This document shows positions 6,315 to 7,013 of a stretch of 7,013 nt of DNA, in pieces. This stretch comes from an uncultured bacterium. GTDB taxonomy: Bacteria; Planctomycetota; UBA1135; GCA-002686595. Numbering within the stretch: the first letter of the stretch is position 1; every line of letters starts with the position of its first letter. The stretch is taken from positions 1 to 7,013 of the forward strand of contig CADEGS010000230.1 in assembly GCA_902826945.1 (NCBI GenBank). Reading direction: 5' to 3'. The translations under genes were made by a program, and so were the position numbers. A model generated the notes under the pieces. The model was not told where the DNA came from, did no database searches, and saw only the letters and a program-made list of their open reading frames with translations.

Positions 6315-6678
6315 GAGTCCCGCATCGCGGCCGAGGCCGCGCGGCGACCGGAGTCGCTAGGCTCCCCTTCCCCAAGAGGCGCCGCGGGACAGAGGACGGG
6401 CGAGCAGGTCCCCAACTGCCCACACCGTCCGATCTCCTCCTCCAGCGCAGGGCCGGCCCGGTCCCCACCGGCCGACCCGCGCATCCGCTCTCTCGACCCG
6501 GCGCCGGGTTTCCCCACGATCCCCGCGCCAGGCGTCGGGCGCCGACTCGCGCGCCCGAGAGCTCTCCCCGCGAGCCCGGCCGTTGCCGGAGCGCGCGCGG
6601 AGTTCCGCCTTCCTCGTCATGCCCAACCCGTCCGGCCGCGTCGCGCACGAGCGCGGCTCGCTGGAGGGGCGAACGCCG
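6315..6678. other. Region without a recognised gene
   Basis: All frames translate to Pro/Arg/Ser-rich sequence with no motif. By hand count, G+C at the three codon registers for 6361-6618 is almost equal (about 77, 78 and 76 %), which argues against coding on either strand. GCTAGGCT recurs at 6356-6363, identical to the octamer at the candidate promoter upstream of the large gene, but no start codon sits at leaderless distance here. Confidence 0.5.
6663..6669 (+). promoter_or_regulatory. Strong Shine-Dalgarno sequence before ATG 6679
   Basis: GGAGGGG lies 9 bases before ATG 6679. It is as good a ribosome binding site as any in the window and supports a start at 6679 rather than at the in-frame ATG 6619, whose nearest purine run is too far away. 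Confidence 0.4.
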
Positions 6679-7013
6679 ATGGCGCCCCACTCGAAGGAGC
6701 TCGGCGAGGCGCACCATGCACGGTTTCGCCACCTCGCCCCGGAGCTGTTCGTCCTCGACTGCGTCGTCATCCTCGTGGCGTTCGCTGGGGGAACCACGGT
6801 CCCGCGCCAGGGCCGGCCCCGGGCCTGTTTCGGGCCCGGGGCCACCGAATGGGAAGAAGCAGAGCCTTCACACCCGGACGGTCCGCTGGATCGGGATCTG
6901 GATCCCTGTTGCCCCTCGGATGACGTCCGCGATGGAGGCGACGACATTCGGCAGCCCGGCGGTCCCGAGGGATCCGTGGCTTTGCGTCCCAGCCTCTCGA
7001 CTGGTTTGCCCTT
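6679..7013 (+). CDS. Unrecognised open frame, runs off the window end
   Basis: The frame starting at ATG 6679 stays open to the window edge (111 codons plus 2 bases). I do not recognise the product. It begins MAPHSKELGEAHHARFRH, followed by a hydrophobic stretch ELFVLDCVVILVAFAGG, then a polar, acidic, Gly/Pro-rich tail. In favour are the SD at 6663-6669 and position-specific G+C for 6619-6828 of about 77/54/90 %, the normal gene pattern for this genome and best explained by this frame. Against it, after about 6828 the third-position value falls to about 66 %, a strong hairpin lies within it (6815-6843), and a rival minus-strand reading occupies 6868-7013. It may be a short gene, a degraded gene whose frame is broken near 6830, or chance. 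Confidence 0.3.
   Translation, partial: MAPHSKELGEAHHARFRHLAPELFVLDCVVILVAFAGGTTVPRQGRPRACFGPGATEWEEAEPSHPDGPLDRDLDPCCPSDDVRDGGDDIRQPGGPEGSVALRPSLSTGLP
6815..6843 (-). terminator. GC hairpin, possible terminator of a minus-strand gene
   Basis: GGCCCCGGGCC (6815-6825) pairs perfectly with GGCCCGGGGCC (6833-6843). A TG/CG extension (one G-T wobble) leaves a TTT loop. It lies 24 bases beyond the minus-strand stop at 6868, a usual gene-to-terminator distance. No T-run follows on either strand. Confidence 0.4.
6868..7013 (-). CDS. Possible C-terminal end of a minus-strand gene entering from the right
   Basis: Reading leftward from the window edge, the frame is open for 47 codons and stops at TGA (complement of 6868-6870). 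The deduced end includes GLPNVVASIADVIRGATG followed by IQIPIQRTVRV, a balanced, protein-like composition unlike the Arg/Ser-rich shadows elsewhere. Hand-counted G+C per codon position is about 67/58/77 %, coding-like in order but with a much lower third position than the other genes. I do not recognise it. The ending loosely recalls molybdopterin-hydroxylase C termini (small residues, A-T-G, then I-P-I), but this is only an impression. The downstream hairpin supports a gene end. The plus-strand frame over the same bases is the competing interpretation. Confidence 0.33.
   Translation of the reverse strand, partial: GQTSREAGTQSHGSLGTAGLPNVVASIADVIRGATGIQIPIQRTVRV

Noticed and set aside
6356..6363. 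GCTAGGCT as a second promoter
   Set aside because: No start codon or ribosome binding site lies at a suitable distance. It is recorded only as a recurrence of the octamer.
2618..6517. A 1299-codon open frame on the minus strand opposite the sigma factor and modular protein genes
   Set aside because: It is an antisense shadow. Its translation is Arg/Ala/His-rich with no family motif, while the plus strand encodes recognisable sigma-factor and beta-module sequence over the same bases. Long antisense frames are expected when third positions are nearly all G or C.
6157..6732. A 191-codon minus-strand frame overlapping the end of the modular protein gene
   Set aside because: It is partly antisense to a confident gene, Arg-rich, and the base periodicity favours the plus strand.
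6357..6947. A 196-codon minus-strand frame ending 43 bases before the 15-bp hairpin, tempting as the gene served by that terminator
   Set aside because: Its codon-position G+C over 6619-6828 would be about 54/77/90 %, with second position above first, the reverse of normal genes. The product is Arg/Ser/Gly-rich without motifs, and it runs through the 6815-6843 hairpin.
1..7013. CRISPR arrays, tRNA or rRNA genes, insertion sequences, integrase attachment sites
   Set aside because: I saw no regularly spaced direct repeats, cloverleaf-like sequence, transposase motif or flanking terminal inverted repeats.

Overview
The window is very GC-rich DNA (well above 70 % G+C by eye) with tightly packed plus-strand genes whose third codon positions are almost all G or C. 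Three things suggest a high-GC member of the Planctomycetota: the gene types, a large secreted or anchored protein made of carboxypeptidase-regulatory-like beta modules, and odd residues in otherwise universal signature motifs. A Myxococcota-like or other high-GC lineage is not excluded. The assignment is inference, because there is no rRNA or tRNA here.

Layout. Positions 2-2047 hold a housekeeping block read left to right. It contains the C-terminal part of a CdsA-type phosphatidate cytidylyltransferase (phospholipid synthesis), a PhoH-family ATPase, and the YbeY endoribonuclease. phoH and ybeY overlap by 3 bases (TTGA), so they are probably translationally coupled. A T-rich tract after ybeY may end this transcript. 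A gap of 298 bases follows without a recognisable gene. A FliA/WhiG-type (sigma-28) RNA polymerase sigma factor then starts at GTG 2346 behind a clear Shine-Dalgarno (SD) sequence. A GC hairpin follows its stop codon.

Positions 3293-6274 encode a 993-residue membrane-anchored or exported protein. It has a Pro/Ala-rich stalk and about nine tandem carboxypeptidase-regulatory-like (beta-sandwich) modules. Its GTG start lies 7 bases after a TGCTAGGCT extended -10-like element, which suggests a leaderless mRNA. It ends beside a perfect 15-bp inverted repeat whose T-run lies on the minus-strand side.

The last ~740 bases (6275-7013) are poorly resolved. By hand count, 6361-6618 shows no three-base periodicity. 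A coding-like signal appears on the plus strand at 6619-6828, with a well-placed SD before ATG 6679. From about 6830 the G+C drops, and the reverse strand carries what may be the C-terminal end of another gene (stop at 6868), with a 13-bp GC hairpin (11 Watson-Crick pairs plus a two-pair extension) just beyond it. No mobile element, CRISPR array, RNA gene or clear novel multi-gene system is visible. The most distinctive items are the modular 993-residue protein, the stand-alone sigma-28 factor, and the right-hand end.
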